A stretch of DNA of 13,185 nucleotides from CAZOEL01 sp964578835 (GTDB taxonomy: Bacteria > Desulfobacterota > Syntrophobacteria > Syntrophobacterales > Syntrophobacteraceae), in NCBI GenBank assembly GCA_964578835.1, contig CAZOEL010000120.1:1-13185 (forward strand). Direction: 5' to 3'. Position 1 is the stretch's first letter. Each line of letters opens with the position of its first letter. A program made the position numbers and the translations under genes. Positions 1 to 7,560 of this stretch are shown here, one piece after another. The notes beneath the pieces were generated by a model, which did not search any database, had not been told where the DNA came from, and saw only the letters and a program-made list of their open reading frames with translations.

Positions 1-4
1 GGCT

Positions 5-27
5 TACTTCGCTCAGGGCGAACGGGA
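5..27. repeat. Possible short dispersed repeat at the window edge
   Basis: The stretch around CTTCGCTCAGGGCGAACGGG matches from memory a short motif that recurs in intergenic DNA of many bacterial genomes. It lies just before the point where recognisable aldo/keto reductase coding sequence begins, so it may mark the junction where the gene was cut. Only one copy is visible here, so the call rests on recall and not on repetition inside the window. Confidence 0.25.
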
Positions 28-57
28 CACCCCAACCCTTAGGCGCGCCAACAAAAA

Positions 58-342
58 TTTGAAGACTTCCCAATGGATGATTACCGCTGTACATCTCCTC
101 GTTTTCAGGGAGAAAACTTCACGAAAAACCTGGAACCGGTAGAGCGCATCGAGCAGATGGCGCAGGAGAAGGGGCGCTCTCCAGAATAGCTAGCTCTTGC
201 TTGGGTGTTGGTCCAGGGAGAGGAGGTCGTCCCGATTTTCGGTGCTAAAAGACGGAAATACCTGGAGGAGAATGTCGGTGCGCCGGATATAAGCCTAACT
301 GAAAAGGAGCTCAAACGCATTGAAGAGATCGCGCAGCCCTGA
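58..342 (+). pseudogene. Aldo/keto reductase, C-terminal fragment with internal stop
   Basis: Reading from about 58 in frame 1 gives the C-terminal quarter of an AKR13/YakC-type aldo/keto reductase, an NADPH-dependent cytoplasmic oxidoreductase. Recognisable blocks are FEDFPMDDYR, PRFQGENFTKN, RIEQMAQEKG, LALAWVLVQGEEVVP, GAKRRKYLEENVGA and LTEKELKRIEEI, ending at TGA 340-342. The block that usually reads VPIPGTKR (NADP phosphate-binding region) is present as VPIFGAKR. Codon 187-189 is TAG, inside the block that normally reads S/TPAQLALAW, where a Gln (CAG) is usual; a single C-to-T change would explain it. Nothing upstream of about 58 matches the rest of the (beta/alpha)8 barrel, and another TAG lies in frame at 40-42. 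This is a remnant, not a working gene. Confidence in the family is high; the exact 5' boundary is approximate. Confidence 0.85.
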
Positions 343-802
343 GCTGCCGCGGGTTTGCGTTATACAGATGCGATGATGAAGCTTTTGAATCGTTGACTGG
401 AATTTTGCTGATTCTACCGGATTTGGTGGTTGTACAAAACCGCTTGTGGCAAGGCTATAGCGAGTGGCTGCGGGTAGGAATCCGTAAAATGTTCTCGGAT
501 ATCCCTTGATATAAGCTTTTTGATGCTCTCCATTTCAAGCGTAAGTTGCTGAAAATACTCAACCACAAAATCCGGTAGAATCAGGAACAAGTTAGCCCTT
601 AAATAAGCTCAAAGGTCTCTTGCACCAACAGGAAATCGATGTATACTCGTATTCTTATTTGAGACAGGGACGCCGGAACGTTTCGAGGTCCAATTCAAAG
701 TCATGCAAATGTGGTTTTCGGTCTCTATCTTTAGTACGCCTGAATAGACATTTCGTAGCTGTCTTCGATGTTTCACCGAACGGAGGCGGGCTGAGGTAAT
801 GC
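343..802. other. Gene-poor stretch with degraded sequence
   Basis: About 460 bases between two pseudogenes. I see no convincing gene, RNA or promoter. The one clear structure is the inverted-repeat pair at 408-432 and 560-584, listed separately. Short open stretches exist on both strands, for example a minus-strand reading from about 600 to 419, but they lack starts and I recognise no family in them. The stretch is best read as decayed DNA left by insertions or deletions. Confidence 0.5.
408..584. repeat. 25-bp inverted repeats flanking 127 bp (MITE- or IS-remnant-like)
   Basis: Bases 408-432 (CTGATTCTACCGGATTTGGT followed by GGTTG) and the reverse complement of 560-584 agree at 24 of 25 positions. 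The only difference is G425 against T. The two arms enclose 127 bp, so the whole unit is 177 bp. That size and symmetry fit a miniature inverted-repeat element or the joined ends of a lost transposon. I find no matching target-site duplication just outside the arms (GGAATTTTG on the left, GAACAAGTT on the right) and no transposase inside, so element identity is unproven. Its place between two pseudogenes fits an insertion-prone spot. Confidence 0.6.
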
Positions 803-1149
803 TTGTGTGAGAGCGGACAACGACTTGCTTTGGCGGCGCACGGCGCTCGAATCGGCATGTTCGAGTGGAATATCGCCAGAGGAGAGACCTTCTGGAACGA
901 ACAGCATGCTCGATTGCCGGAAATCCTTAATACAAATTGGGTCACAGGATTGCGGACTCTGACGGCAGCGTGCGGTGAGGCTATGACCGGGCGCGCCTAT
1001 ACTTTGCCGAGCATGGCAGGCTTGCCCGGCGCCTTGGAGCCTCACTCGACATCACTGAGCCTAAGCAATCGGATCATGAAGTTGGGACTGTTCTTGACAA
1101 ATAGGAGCAGGAAGGCATCTTTTCCAACACTCGCCGGCAGGAGAAGATA
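803..1149 (+). pseudogene. Decayed PAS domain fragment, former 5' part of the hybrid kinase gene
   Basis: Frame 2 from 803 reads QRLALAAHGARIGMFEWNI then FWNEQHARLPEI, the start of a typical PAS_3-type sensor domain (usual form RLRLALEAARIGTWEWD...). Around 930-945 the similarity moves to frame 1, where HRIADSDGSVR, a TGA at 976-978 and GYDRARLYFAEHGRLARRLG plus SLDITEPKQSD give the matching C-terminal half. The usual SVRW tryptophan has become TGA. A second stop, TAG, lies at 1102-1104. Frame 1 is the frame of the kinase gene starting at 1150, so this fragment was probably an additional N-terminal PAS domain of that kinase, now cut off by one frameshift/deletion and two stops. Sequencing or assembly error is possible but would need three separate errors. 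Confidence 0.75.
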
Positions 1150-4100
1150 ATGGTCCAGGGGAATGATCGTCAAAGCGATGTGCCTGATGCATGGGCGGAT
1201 ACTGAAAAGGAGAAAGTGGAATCGGCGTATCGCCAAGATAAGCTTCGGTTCAGAGAGCTTGTGGAAAACATCAGCGACACCATCTTCGAGGTGGATGAAC
1301 TGGGCGCCATTACCTACGTCAGCCCGGTTGGCCGAAGTATTTGGGGAGGGGACCTCAGCGATATCCTTGGCAGAAGCTTCATGGACCTTGTTCATCCTGA
1401 TGATCGCGCACTGCTGGCCATGAGGTTTTCGGAGCTGCGGCAAGGGATTGAGCAGCCCGCTACTTATCGGCTTGTCAACAAGGCCGATGAAATCCTTTGG
1501 GTAAGGTCTCACGCCAAAGCCATCCTTATAGATGGTCAGTTCAGGGGGGCCATCGGCACACTCATCGATATGACCGCTCAGAAGCGGACGGAAGAAGCGC
1601 TCCAGAAGAGCGAAGCACTTCTGGCGGCCACTCAAAGGCTGGCAAGTATCGGTGGGTGGGAGTGGGATGCGGCAGCCCGAACCATGACTTGGTCAGAGGA
1701 AGTTTATCGCATCCATGATTTTGATCGGAATGCTCTTCCACCGGGTTCCCCGGAGCATATTGCGAGGAGTGTGGCATGCTACCTTCCTGAGGACCGGCCG
1801 TTGATTCTCGAGGCTTTCCATCGCTGCCTGGAGGAGGGTGCGCCTTACGATCTGGAATTACCTTTTATATCGGCCGCCGGGAATCGACGGTGGATTCGCA
1901 CTATAGCTCAAGCCGTGCGGGTTGATGAGAAGATCGTCAAGGTCGTGGGCAATATCATCGACATCACTGATCGCAAGCTGGCTGAGGAATCGCTGAAAGA
2001 TAGCGAGCGGAACCTTGCGGCAATGATGGATGCAAGCCCTGAGTCAGCCTTCCTGATCGATAAGAGTGGACTGGTCATTTCCTGCAATCCTGTGGCGGCG
2101 AAACGCCTGGAGCTCAAGCCCTCTGATATTATAGGCCGATCCATCTATGACTTCCTCCCTCCACACTTGGCCTCTCAAAGGCGTGTGAGCGTGGAAAAGG
2201 TTGTGCGCACTGGTGAGCCGGTCAGTTTTGAAGATGTTCGAGGTGGGCGCTTTTTCAGTCATTATCTTCACCCCGTGCTGGACCAGGCTAAAGAGGTGAC
2301 TCGAGTAGCCATTTTCTCACACGATGTAACCGAGTACAAGAGTGTGGAGGCGGCCCTCAGGAGCCAAAGGGACCTTCTCGGCTCGGTGCGTCAGGCCCAA
2401 AGCCTTTTTATCTCCGGGCTCGATCCTGGAAAAGTCTACCAGGAAATGCTAAACATCCTGGTGCGCCATACGGGGAGCTCGTTCGGTTTTCTGGACGAGG
2501 TTCTGTATGAATCCGACGGCGCCCCTTACAAGTTAAGCCTCGCGCTTTCGAATATCGCTTGGGATGATGAATCCAGAACGCTCTATGAACAACTGGTCGA
2601 GCGTAAGCTTGAATTCCGCAACCTGAACAATCTCAGCGGGGCGCCCGTCCTTGATATTACTACAATCATCGCAAACGATGTACCTCGCCATCCCCGCTAC
2701 CAGGGCGTCCCTAAAGGCCATCCTGCCTTGACCACCTATATGGGGATTCCACTCTACTTCGGCAACGAGATTATAGGAGTGGCGGGAATCGCCAATCGCC
2801 CGGGAGGATACGACGAGGAGATTGCCAAAGCTATCGAGCCGCTGACGCAAGCCTGCTCTGCCATGATATGGGCCGGTCGCATCAGGCGGCGTGAAAAGGA
2901 GAGCCAGGCCGCTCTCGGAGCAAGTGAAGAGAAATACCGTCGGATCGCCGAGACAGCCAAAGAGGGCATTTGGGCTATGGATGGGGAGTACCGCACGACC
3001 TATGTCAATCAGCGAATGGCTGAAATGCTGGGCTACAGGCCGCAGGAGATGCTGGGCAAACGGGTCGATGCTTTCATGCTCTCTGAAGATCTTGCCGACC
3101 ATTCAGCCCAAATGGCGGAGCGTCAAAAAGGCCGGGAAAGCATCTATGAGCGCCGTTTCAGGCGTAAGGACGGATCGATCGTCTGGACCATTGTCTCTGC
3201 AACGGCCCTTCAGGATGAACAAGGTAGATTTACAGGCTCCTTTGCCATGTTCACCGATATAACCGAACGAAAAGACGTCGAGGAGGAACTGCGCAAAAGC
3301 GAGGAGAAGTTCCAGGCCATTGCCAACTACACCGTGGACTGGGAGTCGTGGTTTGGGCCGGATGGGAAATATCTTTGGGTAAGTCCCGCGGTGGAGCGGT
3401 ACACAGGGTATTCGGCCGAAGAGGTCCTCTCGATGCCGGACTTCATTGGAACTTTAGTAGCTGAGGAAGACCGGTCCATATTCACGCAGCGTTTCAAGGA
3501 GGCTGTTTCCGGAAGCCGTGGTGAAAATTTCGAGTTCCGGTACCGCCACAAAAACGGAACGATACGTTGGCTGGCCTTTTCCTGGCAGCCTATTTGCGAC
3601 GCAAAAGGCAAGCATCTTGGAACCCGAGCCAGCGGGCGCGATATAACCTACCGCAAGCGTATGGAGGAGGAGGTGCGCCATCTGCAAAAGGCCGAAAGTC
3701 TGAGCCGCATGGCTGGAGCCGTCGCTCACCACTTCAACAATCAGTTGGCCGTAGTGATAGGAAACCTCGAACTGGCCATGGAAGACATGCCTTGGGACGC
3801 CGAAGCCTCTCAGGGACTCGAGGAAGCGATGCAAGCGGCCCGTAAAGCCGCCGAAGTGAGCTCCCTGATGCTCACCTACCTTGGAAAAGCAACCGCCAAG
3901 CAAGAAGTGATGGATCTTGCCGAGTCATGCCGCAGGTGTATGCTCATGATTCAGGCGGCCATACCTAAAGGGGTGGTTTTGCAGACCAGCCTGCGCTCTC
4001 CCGGCCCGATCATCAGCGGTAGCGCAAACCAAATCCAGCAGGTCTTTACCAACCTGATCACCAATGCGTGGGAGGCCATTGGCGACAATCAGGGCGCCAT

Positions 4101-4836
4101 TCACCTTACGGTCAAAAGGGTTTTACCAGCAGATATTCCGACATTATATCGCTACCCCATCGAATGGCAGCCGGGCGATACCCCTTATGCTTGCATGGAA
4201 GTACGGGATACAGGCTGCGGGATTGCATTCGAGGACTTTCAAAAGATCTTCGATCCCTTTTTTACCACCAAATTCACGGGACGCGGGCTGGGGCTTTCGG
4301 TAGCGCTAGGGATTGTTAAGGGACACGGCGGGGCAATCCAGGTTGAAAGTGAACCGGGAAGAGGGAGCACCTTCAGGGTGTACTTACCGCTCACATCAGA
4401 AAATTCTGCGTCCCTTCGGCGGGATGAGGCGCCTCCAGTTCGGGAAATGAAAAGGGGTGGCGTCGTGCTCCTGGTTGAGGACGAGGCGATGGTGCTCAAA
4501 ATGGCCCAAACCATGCTCGAGCGCCTCGGCTTCGATGTGCTCGCCGCCAGGGATGGAGCTGAGGCCATAGAAATCTTCCGTGAAAAGCAAAATGATATCT
4601 GCCTCGTGCTCACGGATTTCAGCATGCCCCGCATGAATGGTCGTGAGACCATGGCAGCCGTGCGGAAAATGCGGCCCGATATTCCGGTTATTTTGGCAAG
4701 TGGGTACGATGAAGTCAGAATCATGGCCGGCCGGCATGGGGAGCACCCCCAGGTTCTTCTGCATAAACCCTACGGAAAGCATGAACTGAAAGCGGCGCTG
4801 ATACAGGTCCTTGGAGATGTGGCGTTTCCAACTTAA
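1150..4836 (+). CDS. Multi-PAS/GAF hybrid sensor histidine kinase
   Basis: A 1228-residue soluble sensor kinase with no membrane segment, so it should sense cytoplasmic signals. Approximate order: PAS1 33-153, PAS2 156-280, PAS3 284-400, GAF 413-580, PAS4 591-713, PAS5 716-840, HisKA 845-915, HATPase 960-1100, REC 1110-1225. Several PAS units end in DIT-E/D-RK linkers (DMTAQK, DITDRK, DITERK, DITYRK). The phospho-acceptor is H860 in AHHFNN; most relatives have an acidic residue at 861. ATP-binding motifs are the N box N968-N972, D1020-T-G-C-G and G1044-R-G-L-G-L. The C-terminal receiver keeps an acidic pair (VEDE), D1156 in TDFSMP and K1206, so an intramolecular H-to-D relay is expected, with an unseen Hpt or regulator downstream. 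ATG 1150 is preceded by AGGAG (1139-1143) at 6-nt spacing. In-frame PAS remnants upstream suggest the present protein is a shortened version. No output domain is present and the partner is unknown. Confidence 0.93.
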   Translation: MVQGNDRQSDVPDAWADTEKEKVESAYRQDKLRFRELVENISDTIFEVDELGAITYVSPVGRSIWGGDLSDILGRSFMDLVHPDDRALLAMRFSELRQGIEQPATYRLVNKADEILWVRSHAKAILIDGQFRGAIGTLIDMTAQKRTEEALQKSEALLAATQRLASIGGWEWDAAARTMTWSEEVYRIHDFDRNALPPGSPEHIARSVACYLPEDRPLILEAFHRCLEEGAPYDLELPFISAAGNRRWIRTIAQAVRVDEKIVKVVGNIIDITDRKLAEESLKDSERNLAAMMDASPESAFLIDKSGLVISCNPVAAKRLELKPSDIIGRSIYDFLPPHLASQRRVSVEKVVRTGEPVSFEDVRGGRFFSHYLHPVLDQAKEVTRVAIFSHDVTEYKSVEAALRSQRDLLGSVRQAQSLFISGLDPGKVYQEMLNILVRHTGSSFGFLDEVLYESDGAPYKLSLALSNIAWDDESRTLYEQLVERKLEFRNLNNLSGAPVLDITTIIANDVPRHPRYQGVPKGHPALTTYMGIPLYFGNEIIGVAGIANRPGGYDEEIAKAIEPLTQACSAMIWAGRIRRREKESQAALGASEEKYRRIAETAKEGIWAMDGEYRTTYVNQRMAEMLGYRPQEMLGKRVDAFMLSEDLADHSAQMAERQKGRESIYERRFRRKDGSIVWTIVSATALQDEQGRFTGSFAMFTDITERKDVEEELRKSEEKFQAIANYTVDWESWFGPDGKYLWVSPAVERYTGYSAEEVLSMPDFIGTLVAEEDRSIFTQRFKEAVSGSRGENFEFRYRHKNGTIRWLAFSWQPICDAKGKHLGTRASGRDITYRKRMEEEVRHLQKAESLSRMAGAVAHHFNNQLAVVIGNLELAMEDMPWDAEASQGLEEAMQAARKAAEVSSLMLTYLGKATAKQEVMDLAESCRRCMLMIQAAIPKGVVLQTSLRSPGPIISGSANQIQQVFTNLITNAWEAIGDNQGAIHLTVKRVLPADIPTLYRYPIEWQPGDTPYACMEVRDTGCGIAFEDFQKIFDPFFTTKFTGRGLGLSVALGIVKGHGGAIQVESEPGRGSTFRVYLPLTSENSASLRRDEAPPVREMKRGGVVLLVEDEAMVLKMAQTMLERLGFDVLAARDGAEAIEIFREKQNDICLVLTDFSMPRMNGRETMAAVRKMRPDIPVILASGYDEVRIMAGRHGEHPQVLLHKPYGKHELKAALIQVLGDVAFPT

Positions 4837-5129
4837 GCCTGCTAATTCATCTCACCATCTGGTCAGCTGCCAACACAAAACCTCTTGAATTTAGCAAAAG
4901 AGTCTCGGGTCTTGGTAAGATTCTGCGGCCAATCCCCTTCCATTTGCCGGACTGATGGCTTTCATTCCTCCTGCCGCGCATATTCCGCTCATGAACAATG
5001 TTGGTAATTCCGATCTACTCATTGTTACGCATTCCATCCGTGAAAAAACCCTCGCTGGTTAGCCGGGCAAAGAGCCATTCATTACAGGTTAACCCATAAT
5101 TTAGCCCTTTGGGAGGAGCATCAGTGGTC

Positions 5130-7004
5130 ATGAAAAGAAGAGCTTTCTTAATGTACTGTGTTGGTTCCGCTGCAGTAGCAGGGATAGAACTTTCGCCTCT
5201 CGGATCGTTGCAAAAGGCGTTTGCCGCCCGAGGCGGGGTTGGCGCGCCTTCGTATCCAATCGATTCGCAAGTCTATACGACACTCCAACAGACCGTCATC
5301 CCCACATCCCCGCCTCTCCCATATCCAACCAAAATACTTACGCCCGGCAAGCTCTCGCTATACGCTCCAAACGGCTACGGCGAGTGGACCATAAATGAGT
5401 CGGGCTTCGCATACCACAGCCCGGACATGGCGACCGGAGCAGTCGGCAATCAATCGCTCACCGATCCCTCACAGGCGGTGAAGCTTTTGTCTTTTTTCAC
5501 CATCAGCGACGTGCATATCTCCGACAAAGAAAGTCCGGCTCGCGCCGCCTATAGCTCTTACGACTATCCTGAACCGACGACCGGCCCTACGGGCGCTCCA
5601 CCCAATTATCCGATTGGCAATTCTTCAGCGTATTCAGGAGTCGTACTCTATACGACCCAAGTCCTCGATGCTGCCGTACAGACAATCAACGCCGTGCACA
5701 AGATTACGCCTTTTGATTTCGGAATCGCTCTTGGCGATGCCGTTGATAACACTCAATATAACGAGCTCAGATGGTATATCGACGTCCTCGATGGCAAGAT
5801 GATTTATCCCAGTTCCGGCTATAAGGGCGGAACAAACATCGGTTATCAAAAACCGTTTCAGGCAGCAGGGCTGGATAAGTCGATTCCCTGGTATCAAACC
5901 ATTGGCAACCACGACCAGTTCTGGTTGGGCTCTTCGAAGGTAACCGACTACATCCGAAAAACCCTTATTGGACCAAATGTTCTGAACGTTGGTCCGATAA
6001 CTTCTGTGCCTCCCGATTTCCCAACCGTCTTAAGCGGTCGAGGCTTTTATATGGGGGTTATTGACGGTTCAACAGAATTCGGGGAGCTCATAAATGCCGG
6101 ACCGGCCCAGAACTTTAGCAACCCTCCAAAAATTATCGCCGATCGGCGTCGTCGCTCGCTTTCCATCAAACAATGGATGAGGGAATTCTTCAACACTTCT
6201 TCGCAACCGGCAGGCCACGGATTCACACGAAAGATGGTCAAACAAGGATTTGCCTGCTATTCTTTCCATCCAGTGGAGAATATTCCGCTCAAGGTGATCG
6301 TTTTGGACGATACTGACAAAGTCAACTGCGGCGCACAAGGCGCCCTTGACCCCAAGCGGTATAATTGGCTCGTAGAAGAGCTCGAGGCGGGGCAGGCGGC
6401 AGATGAGCTCATGATCATCTGCGCCCATATTCCGATCAACCCCTACAAAGGGGTTCCGATGTCATCGCAGGATCCTCTGCCTGATAATCCGAATTGGAAC
6501 ATCTGGTCCTCGACCTCCGAACCCTCCCAGGCTACACTGCTCGAAACGCTCCACAACTACGGCAACCTCATTCTGTGGGTTGCCGGACATGTGCACCGCA
6601 ACACCATTACTCCCCAACCGGCTTCAACGGATCCAACGAATCCTGAATATGGATACGGATTCTGGGAAGTCGAAACCCCATCGTTAAGAGATTTCCCTCA
6701 GCAGTTCCGACGCTTTGAGATCGCCCTCAACACGGACGAAAATATTTCGATCTTCACACACGATGTCGATGTCGCGGTCAATCCCAACACGCTCGAAGAC
6801 GGGTCTGCTTCCCCTGCGTTGACATCGCGCTCATATGGAATGGGAGCGATGCAGATATTCAAGACTCAGGTGCAGCAAGGACCGGGCATGGATGAGTATT
6901 CGGGTGTTTACAACGCCGAGCTTGTCATACAAATGAGCCAGCTCAGTGCGGGACTGCAGGCCAGGCTTGCTAAGTTTGCGCCGGTTAACGGTTGGGAAGC
7001 CTGA
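5130..7004 (+). CDS. Tat-exported metallophosphoesterase (RPA4764-type family)
   Basis: A 624-residue predicted calcineurin-like metallophosphoesterase. The N-terminus has KRRAFLM followed by a hydrophobic stretch and AFA-ARG near residue 33, a plausible twin-arginine signal with cleavage after AFA, so the enzyme would act in the periplasm. All five metal-binding motifs are visible: D127-V-H129, G202-D203 (GDAVDN), G259-N-H-D262, H433 (CAHIP) and G486-H-V-H489. Long inserts between motifs 1-2 and 3-4 make it far longer than a minimal 250-residue domain. This fits the TIGR03767/TIGR03768 group of long Tat-dependent phosphoesterases, whose substrate is not known to me. Start choice: GGGAGGAG at 5111-5118 sits 5 nt before GTG 5124 and 11 nt before ATG 5130, so GTG 5124 (two extra residues) is equally possible. 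It stands alone on the plus strand, convergent with the Kai cluster, and has no evident functional link to it. Confidence 0.88.
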   Translation: MKRRAFLMYCVGSAAVAGIELSPLGSLQKAFAARGGVGAPSYPIDSQVYTTLQQTVIPTSPPLPYPTKILTPGKLSLYAPNGYGEWTINESGFAYHSPDMATGAVGNQSLTDPSQAVKLLSFFTISDVHISDKESPARAAYSSYDYPEPTTGPTGAPPNYPIGNSSAYSGVVLYTTQVLDAAVQTINAVHKITPFDFGIALGDAVDNTQYNELRWYIDVLDGKMIYPSSGYKGGTNIGYQKPFQAAGLDKSIPWYQTIGNHDQFWLGSSKVTDYIRKTLIGPNVLNVGPITSVPPDFPTVLSGRGFYMGVIDGSTEFGELINAGPAQNFSNPPKIIADRRRRSLSIKQWMREFFNTSSQPAGHGFTRKMVKQGFACYSFHPVENIPLKVIVLDDTDKVNCGAQGALDPKRYNWLVEELEAGQAADELMIICAHIPINPYKGVPMSSQDPLPDNPNWNIWSSTSEPSQATLLETLHNYGNLILWVAGHVHRNTITPQPASTDPTNPEYGYGFWEVETPSLRDFPQQFRRFEIALNTDENISIFTHDVDVAVNPNTLEDGSASPALTSRSYGMGAMQIFKTQVQQGPGMDEYSGVYNAELVIQMSQLSAGLQARLAKFAPVNGWEA

Positions 7005-7011
7005 ATTTTCC

Positions 7012-7031
7012 CCGTTTGGAGCTCAAAACGG
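7012..7031. repeat. 20-bp near-perfect palindrome between convergent genes
   Basis: CCGTTTGGAGCTCAAAACGG pairs with itself except at 7018/7025, centred on GAGCTC, 8 nt after the phosphoesterase stop. It could form a 6-bp stem with an 8-nt loop in RNA from either strand and may help end transcription. No T-run follows on either strand, so it is not a textbook intrinsic terminator. The remaining bases up to 7269 hold no gene I can support. Confidence 0.35.
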
Positions 7032-7269
7032 CTAACCAAAATTGTAAACCGCACAAAGCCTCCGACGACTTGGCGAGGTTTCAAAAATGCTCATGCTGTT
7101 GGAGTTTTGTGAGAAGCTCTATGTGAACTTCCGCCACCAGTGTTTCCAGGCGCTGCCGGGGCAGTGAGAGCCTCCTGCCGCGCCACCGGATGCGCGAGGG
7201 GCTTCTCCGCCAAGCGACAATCGCCAAGGATCCCTTTCCTCTGTTTGTTACGAGCCATCAGATCTTCAC

Positions 7270-7560
7270 TCATTGCATCGCGCCTGCGGAAACGGGGATA
7301 TCGAGCCCGAATCTGACCGTCTCCAGATCCGACAGGTCGCCGATGATTCTGCTCAATGGCAGGGGACGTATTTTGATCAGGGTCGGAGTGGCCAGAATCT
7401 TGTCTTCGTTTGCCATTTGCGGCTGTTCCAGGACATCGATGATCTTCAGTTCGTAATCCCCTCCGAGCTCCTCTTCGCAGATGCGGCGAAGGTTCTCGAT
7501 GGCCCGCAATGATCGGGGGGTTTGCCCCGTGATATAGAGTCTTAGGGCATACTTGCTCAT
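7270..7560 (-). CDS. kaiB: KaiB clock protein, second copy (operon-distal)
   Basis: A 96-residue protein of the thioredoxin-like, fold-switching KaiB family, which in cyanobacteria binds the CI ring of phosphorylated KaiC and sequesters KaiA. Diagnostic stretches are LRLYITGQTPRS (KaiB: LKLYVAGNTPNS), IIDVLEQPQMANEDKILATP and RIIGDLSD. Length equals a stand-alone KaiB (about 100), so it is not a SasA N-terminus. Start: ATG 7560 overlaps the stop of the upstream response-regulator gene as ATGA, with AAGGAGG at 7568-7574, 7 nt away; this is better than the in-frame start at 7617, which lies inside the upstream gene. Compared with the other KaiB here, about 61 of the first 86 residues match by eye. 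Notable differences are IRPLPLSRIIGD against LLPPPTRRIIGD and a different C-terminal tail. It is the last gene of the cluster. Whether it binds KaiC, competes with the first KaiB or has another partner cannot be told from sequence. Confidence 0.93.
   Translation of the reverse strand: MSKYALRLYITGQTPRSLRAIENLRRICEEELGGDYELKIIDVLEQPQMANEDKILATPTLIKIRPLPLSRIIGDLSDLETVRFGLDIPVSAGAMQ

Noticed and set aside
4861..4945. Possible terminator after the hybrid kinase gene (CTCTT ... AAGAG near 4883-4902)
   Set aside because: The stem is short, with a long loop and no T-run, so it is not credible as an intrinsic terminator.
5084..5094. ACAGGTTAACC shared with 13037-13047, upstream of the phosphoesterase and of the Kai cluster
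   Set aside because: An 11-mer is expected to recur by chance several times in 13 kb, so a common operator is not supported despite the palindromic core.
7091..7273. 60-codon minus-strand open frame starting with ATGA overlap at the kaiB stop
   Set aside because: The overlap looks like coupling, but the product is low-complexity and unrecognised, and the best upstream Shine-Dalgarno-like sequence (GCAGG) is weak. Kept out as a gene.
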